Notes under the pieces: generated by a model | The model's input: the letters and a program-made list of their open reading frames with translations, nothing else | Told to the model about the DNA's origin: nothing | Database searches by the model: none | Position numbers and translations under genes: made by a program | Assembly: GCA_050302175.1 (NCBI GenBank) | Contig: JBNLAN010000014.1 | Span: 1-64,000 of the forward strand | Length of the DNA stretch: 64,000 bases | Direction of reading: 5' to 3' | Source: JBNLAN01 sp050302175 | Lineage (GTDB): Bacteria > Pseudomonadota > Zetaproteobacteria > Mariprofundales > Mariprofundaceae | In this document: one piece after another, positions 9,701-17,103 of the stretch | Layout of the letters: each line of letters begins with the position of its first letter | How positions within the stretch are numbered: position 1 is the first letter of the stretch

Positions 9701-10164
9701 TCGATCGCACCACGCGCCAGCGCTTCCGCGACGTATTCGAGCAAACCAACGAAATCTTCCAGAAGATGTTCCCGAAACTGTTTGGCGGCGGCCGCGCCGA
9801 GCTTCAACTCGATTCCGACGACGTGCTCACCGCCGGCGTGGAAGTGATCGCACAACCGCCGGGTAAACGTTTGCAGGATATCGCGCTGCTCTCCGGCGGC
9901 GAAAAGGCGCTCACCGCTGTGGCGCTGGTCTTCTCGATTTTCCGCATCAAACCTGCGCCCTTCTGCATTCTCGACGAGGTGGATGCACCGCTGGATGACG
10001 CCAATGTGGGACGCTTCAGTGAAATGATCCGCGAATTTGCCGACCAGGTGCAGTTCCTCGCCATTTCACATAACAAAATCACCATGCAGCAGGCCGACAG
10101 GCTGGTCGGCGTTTCGATGCCGGAACCCGGCGTTTCGCGCATTGTTTCGGTGGAGATGGACTAG
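6715..10164 (+). CDS. smc: Chromosome segregation ATPase SMC
   Basis: 1149 residues from the ATG at 6715, the usual SMC size. The N-terminal head starts MRLKRIELAGFKSFVDPTKI with a Walker A motif GPNGCGKSNIVDAIRW; two long coiled-coil arms rich in Gln, Glu and Ala (about 170-500 and 650-930) flank a hinge near residues 505-640; the C-terminal head holds the signature LLSGGEKALTA and the Walker B CILDEVDAPLDD. With ScpA/ScpB it compacts and segregates the chromosome. The open frame extends upstream to 6259 through the permease gene in another frame; that part is not protein-coding for SMC. A tRNA gene follows. Confidence 0.97.
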   Translation: MRLKRIELAGFKSFVDPTKIDLGDGITAIVGPNGCGKSNIVDAIRWVLGEHSAKHLRGGVMDDLIFQGSDSRAPVGLCDVELTFAIEKGQLSPPYHDMEEISIRRRMTREAGSDAFINGKMVRLKDVVDVFLDTGISTRAYAIIEQGAIARMITAKPEERRTLFEEAAGVMKYRSRRREAERKMGDTRQNLERVRDLLDEVSTQCRSLKQQASRAERFKVLQDEFQQTQSLSMAIRYRHSQEQQAAVQKQLDEAQKRQDEVGKHYTHTERLLVEAREKLIAHEAEAQTVQDRLREAEQHRAGLQQQAERMAGDRRLLLERHDGLTQRIEETGIRIKHLDEEAAQLQQQLAAKDDAALRKQLAEAQTAVETAQATYTREREQRDQLFAEFTRLKSVHENAARRKQQAESTLQRLTQRQQALKEQQASASALVADNETALKQAQQQQTETAGNLTRAEQALNDAQAALDSSRNRQDESRAALAGNEKLVRELRGEIQELRAQLATPDVSDSLRDSLRSQGGTWVDESLQVPEGLENAVAAALRGQAADVVMPSGGEARKGAVENIGEAPVAMFVPDKKSAAAPGNLADIIGITAEHPLYSLFAGVALVEDILELPTSNHTCVSRDGWRAEADGWLIPPSQKRTARRLTLQRTLQQREKALLAAEKTHATAEKQFADAEAGLNAQQENWQQAHLALTQAKSAAHTADAQASRLQAEAESLQGRLGHITTEAQEVGTELSHWQVQLTEADKVDISSQQKAQTALDAQTEKQGDAEQRLNQAKHNLSAAQQALALHNQALEQLQRELQRLEQETKRLGEQNKQDNERLAQTREELEAAEKQQGFDSQLSEAAAKVDAAHQALNTIRQRGHELQQGVHEAEKGERKHRGEQQQASDYRQSIEVEMAAARARLQDLAEEITNRFQLQPQALLKQLDESDEEYDARDVLAKAQQLEERINRFGPVNLLAIEEFDQATEREKFLSEQAADLDASLATLTETITRIDRTTRQRFRDVFEQTNEIFQKMFPKLFGGGRAELQLDSDDVLTAGVEVIAQPPGKRLQDIALLSGGEKALTAVALVFSIFRIKPAPFCILDEVDAPLDDANVGRFSEMIREFADQVQFLAISHNKITMQQADRLVGVSMPEPGVSRIVSVEMD

Positions 10165-10193
10165 CCCCGGCGCCCTCCACCGATTAGCCTGTC

Positions 10194-10221
10194 TTGACGC
10201 CCGGGGCAAGGCTTCTATGAT
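10194..10221 (+). promoter_or_regulatory. Sigma-70 promoter for the tRNA-Arg gene
   Basis: TTGACG (10194-10199) and TATGAT (10216-10221) are separated by 16 bases and end 12 bases before the mature tRNA sequence. The spacer is GC-rich, as often seen in stable-RNA promoters. Confidence 0.65.
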
Positions 10222-10233
10222 GCACGGCCCAAT

Positions 10234-10310
10234 GCGCGGTTAGCTCAGCTGGATAGAGCGCAGCCCTCCGAAGGCTGAGGCCACAGGTTCGACTCCTGTA
10301 CCGCGCGCCA
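10234..10310 (+). tRNA. tRNA-Arg (anticodon CCG)
   Basis: A complete 77-base cloverleaf: acceptor stem GCGCGGT / ACCGCGC, D-arm with TAGCTCAGCTGGATAGAGC, anticodon stem CAGCC / GGCTG around the loop CTCCGAA giving anticodon CCG, T-loop GGTTCGACTCC and an encoded CCA end. It reads the arginine codon CGG. It follows smc and has its own promoter. Confidence 0.96.
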
Positions 10311-10355
10311 GTTTACCCCTTCCTTGCACCCTGCAGGGCGCCTTTTCCAATAAAG

Positions 10356-11237
10356 TCAGGCCCAATTGATCGTTTGCAGTTGTTGCCAAAGCTCGCTGGC
10401 AACCGGGCCCAGTGATTTATCCTTTTTGCGAACGGCCTTGATATCGGCCTTCAGCGGCTGGAACTCCTCTCCTGTAAGCGCCACCAGTTCTCCGCGCCTG
10501 AGCTCCCCGGTAATCATGTGGGCCGGCATACCTCCCCAGCCAATGCCGGATGCGATGATTCGCTTCTTGGTGGTAAAATCGGAAACGACCCAGTGGCGCG
10601 TGCCTTCGACGATACCTGCGCTTCGCTTCGCCGAGTGGCGACTGGAATCACGCACGATGATCTGCGTTGTCCCCTCCATCTCCCGTTTGCTCAAAGTGCC
10701 GGCCCGCCCTGCCAGTGGTGAACAGGCAGCAATCACGCTGATCATTTCAATCTTGGTCAGGTCGGCATAAATGTAGTCGGGGCTCTGCTCGAACACCTCG
10801 GAGATAGCGATGTCCGCCTCATCGTCGCCCAGCCGCTCCATGGTGCCATTCAGGGTTTCCACCAGCAGCGAGAAACGGGTGGCCGGATAGCGGTCGATGA
10901 TACTGTTGAAGATCGAGAGCGGAGCATCGATCGGCACAATTGCACTCATGGCGATACGCAACTCCGGCTCTTCGCCTTGTGCAAAACGATGCGCAAGATC
11001 GCTCAATTCACCTGCATGGGCGATAAGAGAGGTCGCTTTTTCGTGGATAACTTTTCCTGCTTCTGTCAGTTCGGGGCGATACTGGTCCCGGGTAAAGAGC
11101 ACGATGCCAAGCTCCTCCTCCAGTTTACGAATGGCGATGCTAATCGCCGACTGGCTTTTAAACAGGGCATCGGCAGCAGGGCGAAAGCCGCCATGCTCGA
11201 CGATGGCATGCAGGGCGCGCAACTGTTCGAGAGTCAT
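10356..11237 (-). CDS. LysR family transcriptional regulator
   Basis: 293 residues from the ATG at 11237 (MTLEQLRALHAIVEHGG); a GTG/ATG-type extension of eight residues upstream is less likely. The N-terminal winged helix-turn-helix has FRPAADALFKSQSAISIAIRKLEEELG, the rest is the periplasmic-binding-protein-like effector domain. It is divergent from the glutathionyl-hydroquinone reductase gene with only about 90 bases between them, the usual LysR arrangement, so I infer that it controls the redox operon 11327-14455. The inducer is unknown; quinones or electrophiles are plausible from the target genes. Confidence 0.9.
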   Translation of the reverse strand: MTLEQLRALHAIVEHGGFRPAADALFKSQSAISIAIRKLEEELGIVLFTRDQYRPELTEAGKVIHEKATSLIAHAGELSDLAHRFAQGEEPELRIAMSAIVPIDAPLSIFNSIIDRYPATRFSLLVETLNGTMERLGDDEADIAISEVFEQSPDYIYADLTKIEMISVIAACSPLAGRAGTLSKREMEGTTQIIVRDSSRHSAKRSAGIVEGTRHWVVSDFTTKKRIIASGIGWGGMPAHMITGELRRGELVALTGEEFQPLKADIKAVRKKDKSLGPVASELWQQLQTINWA

Positions 11238-11326
11238 ATCGCCAACATAGACGATAAACAAAACTAATCAAGACGATCGAAACATTATGCTTTCTGTTTA
11301 TGGGAAAAGAGACTTAACTTGCACGC

Positions 11327-12322
11327 ATGGGTTTACTAATCGATGGCGTCTGGCACGACCAATGGTATGACACCGCCAAAAGCGGCGGCCGCTTCGTGCG
11401 CAGCGAGTCGCAGTTCCGTCATTGGATCACACCGGATGGCTCTGCCGGGGCCTCCGGCGAAGGCAGCTTTCCGGCCGAGGCGGGGCGCTATCACCTCTAT
11501 GTTTCGCTGGCCTGCCCATGGGCGCATCGCACACTGATCTTCCGCAAATTGAAGGGCCTGGAACCACTGATCGATATCACCATCGTGCATCCGCACATGC
11601 TGGGGCATGGCTGGAGCTTTGCCGAACTCGAACCCCTCTATGGCTTTAAGCACCTGCATCAGCTCTATACGAAAGATACTCCGCACTACACGGGCCGCGT
11701 CTCGGTGCCGCTGTTGTGGGACAAGAAGCAGGGGCGGATCGTCTCCAACGAATCTTCGGAGATCATTCGCATGTTTAACTCCGCCTTTGACGGCATTACC
11801 CGTAACCGCAACGACTACTATCCGATCGAACGACGTGATGAGATCGATAGCATCAATGCCTTTGTTTATGACAACATCAACAACGGCGTCTACCGATGCG
11901 GCTTTGCCACCACACAGGCAGCATACGAGGAGGCTTTCGATGCGCTGTTTGCGGCGCTGGACCGCATCGAAGCAATGCTCGACGAGCAACGCTATCTGGT
12001 CGGCGACCGCATTACCGAAGCGGACTGGCGCCTGTTTACCACACTGATCCGTTTCGATGCGGTCTACTACAGCCATTTCAAATGTAACCTGCGCCGGATC
12101 GCCGATTATCCGAATCTCTCGAATTATCTGCGCGAGCTCTATCAACATCCGGGGATCAAAGAGACGACCGATATCGAGCAGATCAAACAGCACTACTACT
12201 ATAGCCATGCGACCATCAATCCGACCCGCATCGTGCCGAAGGGACCAACCCTCCATTTCGAGACGCCGCATGACAGAAAACGATTTGAAAACAGAGAACA
12301 ACGAATAAGGAGAATCAAATGA
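11327..12322 (+). CDS. Glutathionyl-hydroquinone reductase (GST Xi class, YqjG/PcpF type)
   Basis: 331 residues, cytoplasmic. The thioredoxin-like N-terminal part has the catalytic cysteine in YVSLACPWAHRTLIFRKLKG, followed by DITIVHPHMLGHGWSF and DYTGRVSVPLLWD-like sequence; the C-terminal helical GST domain has YLVGDRITEADWRLFTTLIRFD. Enzymes of this class use glutathione to remove glutathione from glutathionyl-hydroquinones, protecting against quinone damage. It is the first gene of a five-gene operon; its stop overlaps the start of the CDGSH gene. Confidence 0.93.
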   Translation: MGLLIDGVWHDQWYDTAKSGGRFVRSESQFRHWITPDGSAGASGEGSFPAEAGRYHLYVSLACPWAHRTLIFRKLKGLEPLIDITIVHPHMLGHGWSFAELEPLYGFKHLHQLYTKDTPHYTGRVSVPLLWDKKQGRIVSNESSEIIRMFNSAFDGITRNRNDYYPIERRDEIDSINAFVYDNINNGVYRCGFATTQAAYEEAFDALFAALDRIEAMLDEQRYLVGDRITEADWRLFTTLIRFDAVYYSHFKCNLRRIADYPNLSNYLRELYQHPGIKETTDIEQIKQHYYYSHATINPTRIVPKGPTLHFETPHDRKRFENREQRIRRIK

Positions 12323-12555
12323 GCGGATGGCAAAATCACCCTTTTGAAATCAACGTTAAGGCAGGAGAAACCAAGGCTTTTTGCATGTGCGGCCACTCAA
12401 AAAATGGCCCGTTTTGCGATGGCTCTCATAAAACAACAACCATTACGCCTCATGTTGAAACCTTCGATGAGGACAAAACAGTGTATGTCTGCGGTTGCCA
12501 GCAGTCGGGGAATCGCCCCTATTGCGACGGCACGCATAAGACCCTGAGCGAGTAG
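12319..12555 (+). CDS. CDGSH iron-sulfur domain protein (two motifs)
   Basis: 78 residues with two tandem CDGSH-type motifs: CMCGHSKNGPFCDGSHK (about 22-38) and CGCQQSGNRPYCDGTHK (about 58-74). Each has the three-Cys one-His ligand set that binds a redox-active, pH-labile [2Fe-2S] cluster. The RBS AAGGAG precedes it inside the upstream gene, which it overlaps by 4 bases. A role in electron transfer or cluster handling with the neighbouring redox enzymes is inference. Confidence 0.92.
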   Translation: MSGWQNHPFEINVKAGETKAFCMCGHSKNGPFCDGSHKTTTITPHVETFDEDKTVYVCGCQQSGNRPYCDGTHKTLSE

Positions 12556-12571
12556 AGGACTCGACCCGTTC

Positions 12572-13129
12572 ATGTTGAAAAACAGCGAATCCTGCTTTGG
12601 CTGGGTGAGCATCAGCATCCACTGGCTGATGGCGCTGGCGATCTTCGGCATGTTCGGGCTCGGCGTCTGGATGGTTGAACTGGATTATTACGATGCCTGG
12701 TACCACCGCGCACCTTGGGTGCACAAAAGTATCGGCATGCTGCTTCTTTTCCTGCTTGTTTTCAGGCTCGGCTGGCGAATCGCCAACCCTGTGCCCGAGA
12801 TTCTGGGGCAGTGGTGGGAGAAGCTACTTGCCCTGTGGGTTCATCGTGGACATTACCTGTTCATGTTCGCCGTTATCATCAGCGGATACCTCATCTCCAC
12901 GGCGCTTGGACGTGGCATTGATGTATTCGGCTGGTTCGAAGTTCCGGCGTTGCTGGAAGCAGACAAGGGGCGTGAATCGACTGCCGGATTAGTTCATATG
13001 TTGCTGACCTGGAGCTTCATGGGCTATATCGCCATGCATGTGGCGGCAGCACTGAAACACCATTTGATCGACAAAGACATCACGCTATTGCGGATGTTGG
13101 GAATTCATAAAAAAGAAGGAGAAAAATGA
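12572..13129 (+). CDS. Cytochrome b561 (YceJ/CybB type)
   Basis: 185 residues with four membrane spans. Conserved histidines that should ligate two b hemes are visible in SISIHWLMALAIF, WVHKSIGMLLLF, RGHYLFMFAVIISGYL and MGYIAMHVAAALKHH. Family members shuttle electrons between the quinone pool and periplasmic partners. It overlaps the yceI gene by 4 bases, reproducing the yceJ-yceI pair known from enterobacteria. Confidence 0.92.
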   Translation: MLKNSESCFGWVSISIHWLMALAIFGMFGLGVWMVELDYYDAWYHRAPWVHKSIGMLLLFLLVFRLGWRIANPVPEILGQWWEKLLALWVHRGHYLFMFAVIISGYLISTALGRGIDVFGWFEVPALLEADKGRESTAGLVHMLLTWSFMGYIAMHVAAALKHHLIDKDITLLRMLGIHKKEGEK

Positions 13130-13707
13130 TGAAACTGAAACTACTGCTCACAACACTGCTGGCGCTTGGGCTTTCGACCACAGCGATGGCCGAAGATTAT
13201 GTGATCGACAAGAAAGGACAGCACGCAGTCATCCAGTTCAAAATCGCCCACCTGGGCTACAGCTGGATGATCGGTCGCTTCAATGATTTTGAAGGCACCT
13301 TTTCTTACGATGAGAAAACCCCCTCGGCGGCCAAAATCAACGTCACCATCAACACGGCCAGTGTCGACACCAATCATGCCGAACGTGACAAACACCTGCG
13401 CAGCCCCGACTTCTTCAACGTTGGCAAATATCCGACCGCGACCTTCGTCAGCAAGAGCTTCAAAGAGCTGGGTAAAAACAAAGCAAAGCTGACCGGCACC
13501 TTCACGCTCAATGGCGTCACCCGCGATATTAGCATCGATGTAACACATGTCGGCCACGGCGACGATCCGTGGGGCGGCTATCGTCGTGGCTTCGAGGGGC
13601 GCACAACGCTGAAGCTGGCAGACTGGAACATTCCTTTTGCGCCGAAGCTTGGACCGGCCTCGGCAGAGGTCCAGCTCTACTTCTCCTTCGAAGGCATTCG
13701 GCAGTAA
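13126..13707 (+). CDS. yceI: YceI family periplasmic isoprenoid-binding protein
   Basis: 193 residues. A Sec signal peptide (LKLLLTTLLALGLSTTAMA) is followed by a lipocalin-like YceI domain: YVIDKKGQHAVIQFKIAHLGYSW, INTASVDTNHAERDKHLRSPDFF, and TGTFTLNGVTRDISIDV. YceI proteins bind long isoprenoid chains such as polyprenols or ubiquinone in the periplasm. Together with the cytochrome b561 just upstream it suggests handling of quinones or isoprenoids at the membrane. Confidence 0.95.
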   Translation: MMKLKLLLTTLLALGLSTTAMAEDYVIDKKGQHAVIQFKIAHLGYSWMIGRFNDFEGTFSYDEKTPSAAKINVTINTASVDTNHAERDKHLRSPDFFNVGKYPTATFVSKSFKELGKNKAKLTGTFTLNGVTRDISIDVTHVGHGDDPWGGYRRGFEGRTTLKLADWNIPFAPKLGPASAEVQLYFSFEGIRQ

Positions 13708-13720
13708 ACAGGAGACCGAG

Positions 13721-14455
13721 ATGAGTGCAACGCTACAGGTTCGTCATGCCCCAACAGTTCCGGAAGGCGATGGTGTTTTCGTCAAACGCCTGATGCCACT
13801 GCACGGATTCATGAATTACGATCCGTTTGTGTTGTGGGATCACTTCGATATCGGCTCTGGTGCGGGTTTTCCGACACACCCGCACCGGGGGTTTGAAGCC
13901 ATCACTTATATGTTTTCGGGCTCCATGCAGCATGCCGATAATCTCGGCAACCAGTCCACTGTGACCGCTGGCGGCGCCCAGCGTTTTACCGCCGGACGCG
14001 GCCTGCTGCACTCGGAGATGCCGGGTGAAGGTGAACGCAGCAGCGGCATCCAGCTCTGGATCAACCTGCCGAAAGCGATGAAAGGCATTGCCCCTGAGTA
14101 TCAGCAGGTGGATGCCGCCGATATTCCGGAGCGGCAGATTGCCGGCGGCACGGTTCGCATGATCGCCGGCCCGGACGCGCCAGTGGAACTGCGCACCGAA
14201 GTGCTTTATCTGGATCTCTCTCTTAATGCCGGCTCGCAATATAGCGATGCCATCCCTGATGGCATGCGCGGCTTGCTATATGTTGTTACAGGGGAGCTGG
14301 CCGCCCATGGCGAGCACCTTGCCGAAGGCGATGCTCTCTTCGTGGAACACCTGAGCCACTGGGATATTTCAGCCAAAACCGACTCGCGCTTTATGCTCTG
14401 CCTTGGGCGCCCCCACCATGAGCCGATCCGGCAACATGGCCCTTATGTTGATTAA
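13721..14455 (+). CDS. Pirin family protein
   Basis: 244 residues, a bicupin. The start is the ATG at 13721 behind AGGAGACCGAG; the frame is open further upstream but runs over yceI. The metal-binding set of pirins is present: PTHPHRGFEAITYMFSGS (two His) and later GGRGLLHSEMP-type sequence (here AGRGLLHSEMPGEG) with His and Glu. Bacterial pirins can act as quercetin dioxygenases or as regulators. It is the last gene of the redox operon; the grouping with hydroquinone reductase supports a quinone or flavonoid-type substrate. Confidence 0.93.
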   Translation: MSATLQVRHAPTVPEGDGVFVKRLMPLHGFMNYDPFVLWDHFDIGSGAGFPTHPHRGFEAITYMFSGSMQHADNLGNQSTVTAGGAQRFTAGRGLLHSEMPGEGERSSGIQLWINLPKAMKGIAPEYQQVDAADIPERQIAGGTVRMIAGPDAPVELRTEVLYLDLSLNAGSQYSDAIPDGMRGLLYVVTGELAAHGEHLAEGDALFVEHLSHWDISAKTDSRFMLCLGRPHHEPIRQHGPYVD

Positions 14456-14540
14456 CCCCCTGAAGTTTTCAGGTTTGGCACGATTTTCGCTTAACAAGCA
14501 TGCGACAAACTTGAAATGGCTTGTAGCAAAGGAGAGCGCC

Positions 14541-14663
14541 ATGAAACGCCTCAGGGAAATTTTCGGTTTTATTGTCATGCCGCTTATGTTGCTGACAATC
14601 TATCGGCGCCTGTTGCGCGGCAATCAAAGAGCGCCGAGCCGGAACAACCAGATACAAGCCTGA
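14541..14663 (+). CDS. Small putative membrane protein (40 residues)
   Basis: A short ORF starting MKRLREIFGFIVMPLM with a strong RBS (AAAGGAGAGCGCC before the ATG). One hydrophobic stretch, FGFIVMPLMLLTIY, is flanked by basic residues, and the tail RRLLRGNQRAPSRNNQ is positively charged. No family is recognised. It lies between the pirin gene and the ilvC terminator, with nothing else coding there. Confidence 0.45.
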   Translation: MKRLREIFGFIVMPLMLLTIYRRLLRGNQRAPSRNNQIQA

Positions 14664-14688
14664 TTCATCGCCCGGTTTGCGAGGGGGT

Positions 14689-14720
14689 AAAAAAAAGGGG
14701 CCCGAGGGGGGCCCCTTTAC
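14689..14720 (-). terminator. Terminator of ilvC
   Basis: On the minus strand a GC-rich stem GGGGCCC / GGGCCCC is followed by a run of eight T residues, 20 bases after the ilvC stop. On the plus strand the T-run is shorter (CTTTACTTTTG), so it may also stop the small-ORF transcript. Confidence 0.8.
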
Positions 14721-14739
14721 TTTTGTTGCTCAAACCAGC

Positions 14740-15756
14740 TCAGTTCTTCGACTTATCCACGATCTTCTTGATCCATGGCATCATCGCACGAAGCTTTTCA
14801 CCGGTCTGCTCGATCGGATGCGCCGCATTGTTACGACGCGCAGCGGTCATCGATGCGTAGTTGGTCGCGCCCTCCAGGATGAACTGCTTGGCATATTCAC
14901 CGGTCTGGATGTTATGCAGGCACTCTTTCATCGCCTTGCGTGACTCTTCGTTGATCACGCGCGGACCGGTCACATACTCACCGTACTCGGCGTTGTTGGA
15001 GATCGAGTAGTTCATGTTGGCGATACCGCCCTCATACATCAGGTCGACGATCAATTTAAGCTCATGCAGGCATTCAAAATATGCCATCTCAGGCGCATAA
15101 CCCGCTTCGGTCAGGGTCTCGAAACCGGCTTTCACCAGCTCAACCGCGCCACCGCAAAGCACAGCCTGCTCGCCAAAGAGATCGGTCTCGGTCTCATCCT
15201 TGAAGGTGGTCTCGATGATGCCGGTACGACCACCGCCGATGGCGGAGGCATAAGAGAGGCAGAGCGCCTTCGCATCACCGGTTGCATCCTGATGAATGGC
15301 GATCAGGTCAGGGATACCGCCACCACGCTCGAATTCGGAACGCACTGTGTGACCCGGTGCCTTCGGAGCAATCATGACAACGTTCAGGTCGGCACGCGGC
15401 ACGATCTGGTTGTAATGAATGGCAAAGCCGTGCGCAAAGGCAAGCGTAGCTCCTTTCTTGAGATTTGGCTCAAGCTCATCTCTGTAAAGAACAGACTGGA
15501 ACTCATCCGGCGTCAGCACCATGACAACATCGGCACCGGCAACCGCATCGGCAACACTACTAACCTTCAGGCCATGCGCTTCTGCTTTGGCAATCGAGCC
15601 GGAACCGGCACGCAGGCCAACCGTCACATCAACACCTGAATCTTTCAGGTTGGTCGCATGGGCATGGCCCTGCGAGCCATAGCCGATAATGGCTACTTTT
15701 TTACTCTTGATGATCGAAAGATCGGCATCTTTGTCGTAATAGACGTTCAGGGCCAT
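14740..15756 (-). CDS. ilvC: Ketol-acid reductoisomerase (class I)
   Basis: 338 residues, exactly the common class I length, from the ATG at 15756 behind GAGGAGTATTCACC. It converts acetolactate to dihydroxyisovalerate in valine, leucine and isoleucine synthesis, using NADPH and Mg. The nucleotide-binding motif KKVAIIGYGSQGHAHATNLK is at the N-terminus; the metal-binding and substrate part includes DETETDLFGEQAVLCGG and an EECLHE-like region. It stands alone, without ilvBN nearby, with its own terminator. Confidence 0.97.
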   Translation of the reverse strand: MALNVYYDKDADLSIIKSKKVAIIGYGSQGHAHATNLKDSGVDVTVGLRAGSGSIAKAEAHGLKVSSVADAVAGADVVMVLTPDEFQSVLYRDELEPNLKKGATLAFAHGFAIHYNQIVPRADLNVVMIAPKAPGHTVRSEFERGGGIPDLIAIHQDATGDAKALCLSYASAIGGGRTGIIETTFKDETETDLFGEQAVLCGGAVELVKAGFETLTEAGYAPEMAYFECLHELKLIVDLMYEGGIANMNYSISNNAEYGEYVTGPRVINEESRKAMKECLHNIQTGEYAKQFILEGATNYASMTAARRNNAAHPIEQTGEKLRAMMPWIKKIVDKSKN

Positions 15757-15897
15757 GGTGAATACTCCTCGTAACAACGGTATCGGTTCAAAAAGGGTGC
15801 GCAGCATAATGTTTTTTCAGGAAAAGTTCACCCCTTGATTGCCATGCCCAAATTTAGCGCTTCTAAAGCATCAATAAATCCAACATTAGAAGATATT

Positions 15898-15921
15898 AAT
15901 TTGTGATCTGCATCACCCTTT
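15898..15921 (+). promoter_or_regulatory. Possible CRP/FNR-family binding site
   Basis: TGTGA-TCTGCA-TCACC (15902-15917) differs at one position from the CRP half-site arrangement TGTGA-N6-TCACA. It lies between the divergent ilvC and TolB-like genes, centred about 87 bases before the latter. A shorter inverted repeat GCGCAT-G-ATGCGC follows at 15935-15947. Confidence 0.4.
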
Positions 15922-15996
15922 TAGTATGCTTCGGGCGCATGATGCGCGCCGCTTTGTCACAATTGTTGACTTGCTCAATCAAATAAGGAGACATGC

Positions 15997-17103
15997 ATGT
16001 CGATCTCAATTTCCCGCAAAGTTTTTTTTGTTCTGCCGACACTACTGATCATGAATACGCCCGCGCTTGCCGAAAGAGCCAAGGCACCTGACCCCCTGTT
16101 TCCGACAACTCCCTATCTTCAAGACAGGAAAACAGATTTTACCTATCCTAAGGTTGCCGGCGATTTCCTGGTCTACAGCCAGCGCAAGGACGATAAGTTC
16201 ACTGTGGTGCGCGTGAATAAAGATTCTCCGGCCATGAGTCGTCGTACAGTCGAACCGACCATGCCAAAAGAGGCGATTCGCTACGGTACGGTGGTTGCCG
16301 ACGGAGGCATCGGTTACGTAAGTGACCGCATGGGGCCGATCAGTGCCTGGCTTCGACAGGCCAAAGGCGACGGTCATATCGCTATCGCCAATATGGGAAC
16401 CTTCACCGGCGGCCTGATGCCGATGAGCCTGCACGCTTCCGATAACGGGAAGATCATGTGTTTCGATTCGCCAACCGAAAAAACCCGACGCGCGGACATC
16501 CTCAACGATTATTCAAATACCAGTATTCATGAAGAGCTGCTGGGCCAGAACTGGCGCATGTACAACTCCGATGCCTACCGCACCAAGATGGGCTATGCCT
16601 CCACCCGAACCGGCTTCAAAAACACCTTCTTCCCGCCTTCGTTATTTCTGTTCGACCGCAATAGCAGCCAGCTGACCATGATTCCGAACGCTTCCAACGG
16701 CGCCGTATCCCCGGATGGCTCCCGTATCGCCTTTGTGCGTGAAAACGACGGCAACTACGATATCTGGGTGCAGGGCGTCGACGGCAGCAACCTGATTCAG
16801 CTGACCAGTTCGGAATTCGGCGATTTCGATCCGGCCTGGAGCCCGGACGGCAAAAATATCGCCTTTGTTTCCAATCGCGACAGCAAAGGCGAAGTGCTAC
16901 AGACCTCGGTTTACATCATTAATCTGGCCAGCGGCAAAATCGCCCGTATCACCAATACTCAAAAGGCAACAGATGGCGGCCCTGCATGGCTGGATACCCA
17001 TACACTGGTCTTCCACTCCAATCGCGACCCGGCCAGGCCGCAAGAAAAAACCATATCGAACTGGAATATCTGGAAAGCCGATATCAAAGGAGCCCTGAAA
17101 TGA
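15997..17103 (+). CDS. Exported TolB-like beta-propeller protein
   Basis: 368 residues. A signal peptide (KVFFVLPTLLIMNTPALA) precedes a beta-propeller with TolB/WD40-like repeats, best seen as GAVSPDGSRIAFVRENDGNY (about 230) and DPAWSPDGKNIAFVSNRD (about 275), then GGPAWLDTHTLVFHSNRD. It is not tolB itself: the N-terminal TolB domain and tol-pal genes are absent. Such propellers bind partner proteins in the periplasm. RBS AAGGAG is present. Its stop overlaps the start of the next, related gene. Confidence 0.8.
   Translation: MSISISRKVFFVLPTLLIMNTPALAERAKAPDPLFPTTPYLQDRKTDFTYPKVAGDFLVYSQRKDDKFTVVRVNKDSPAMSRRTVEPTMPKEAIRYGTVVADGGIGYVSDRMGPISAWLRQAKGDGHIAIANMGTFTGGLMPMSLHASDNGKIMCFDSPTEKTRRADILNDYSNTSIHEELLGQNWRMYNSDAYRTKMGYASTRTGFKNTFFPPSLFLFDRNSSQLTMIPNASNGAVSPDGSRIAFVRENDGNYDIWVQGVDGSNLIQLTSSEFGDFDPAWSPDGKNIAFVSNRDSKGEVLQTSVYIINLASGKIARITNTQKATDGGPAWLDTHTLVFHSNRDPARPQEKTISNWNIWKADIKGALK

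Noticed and set aside
11336..12301. 321-codon open frame antisense to the hydroquinone reductase gene
   Set aside because: Mirror of the real gene's codon pattern; the plus-strand protein has full family motifs.
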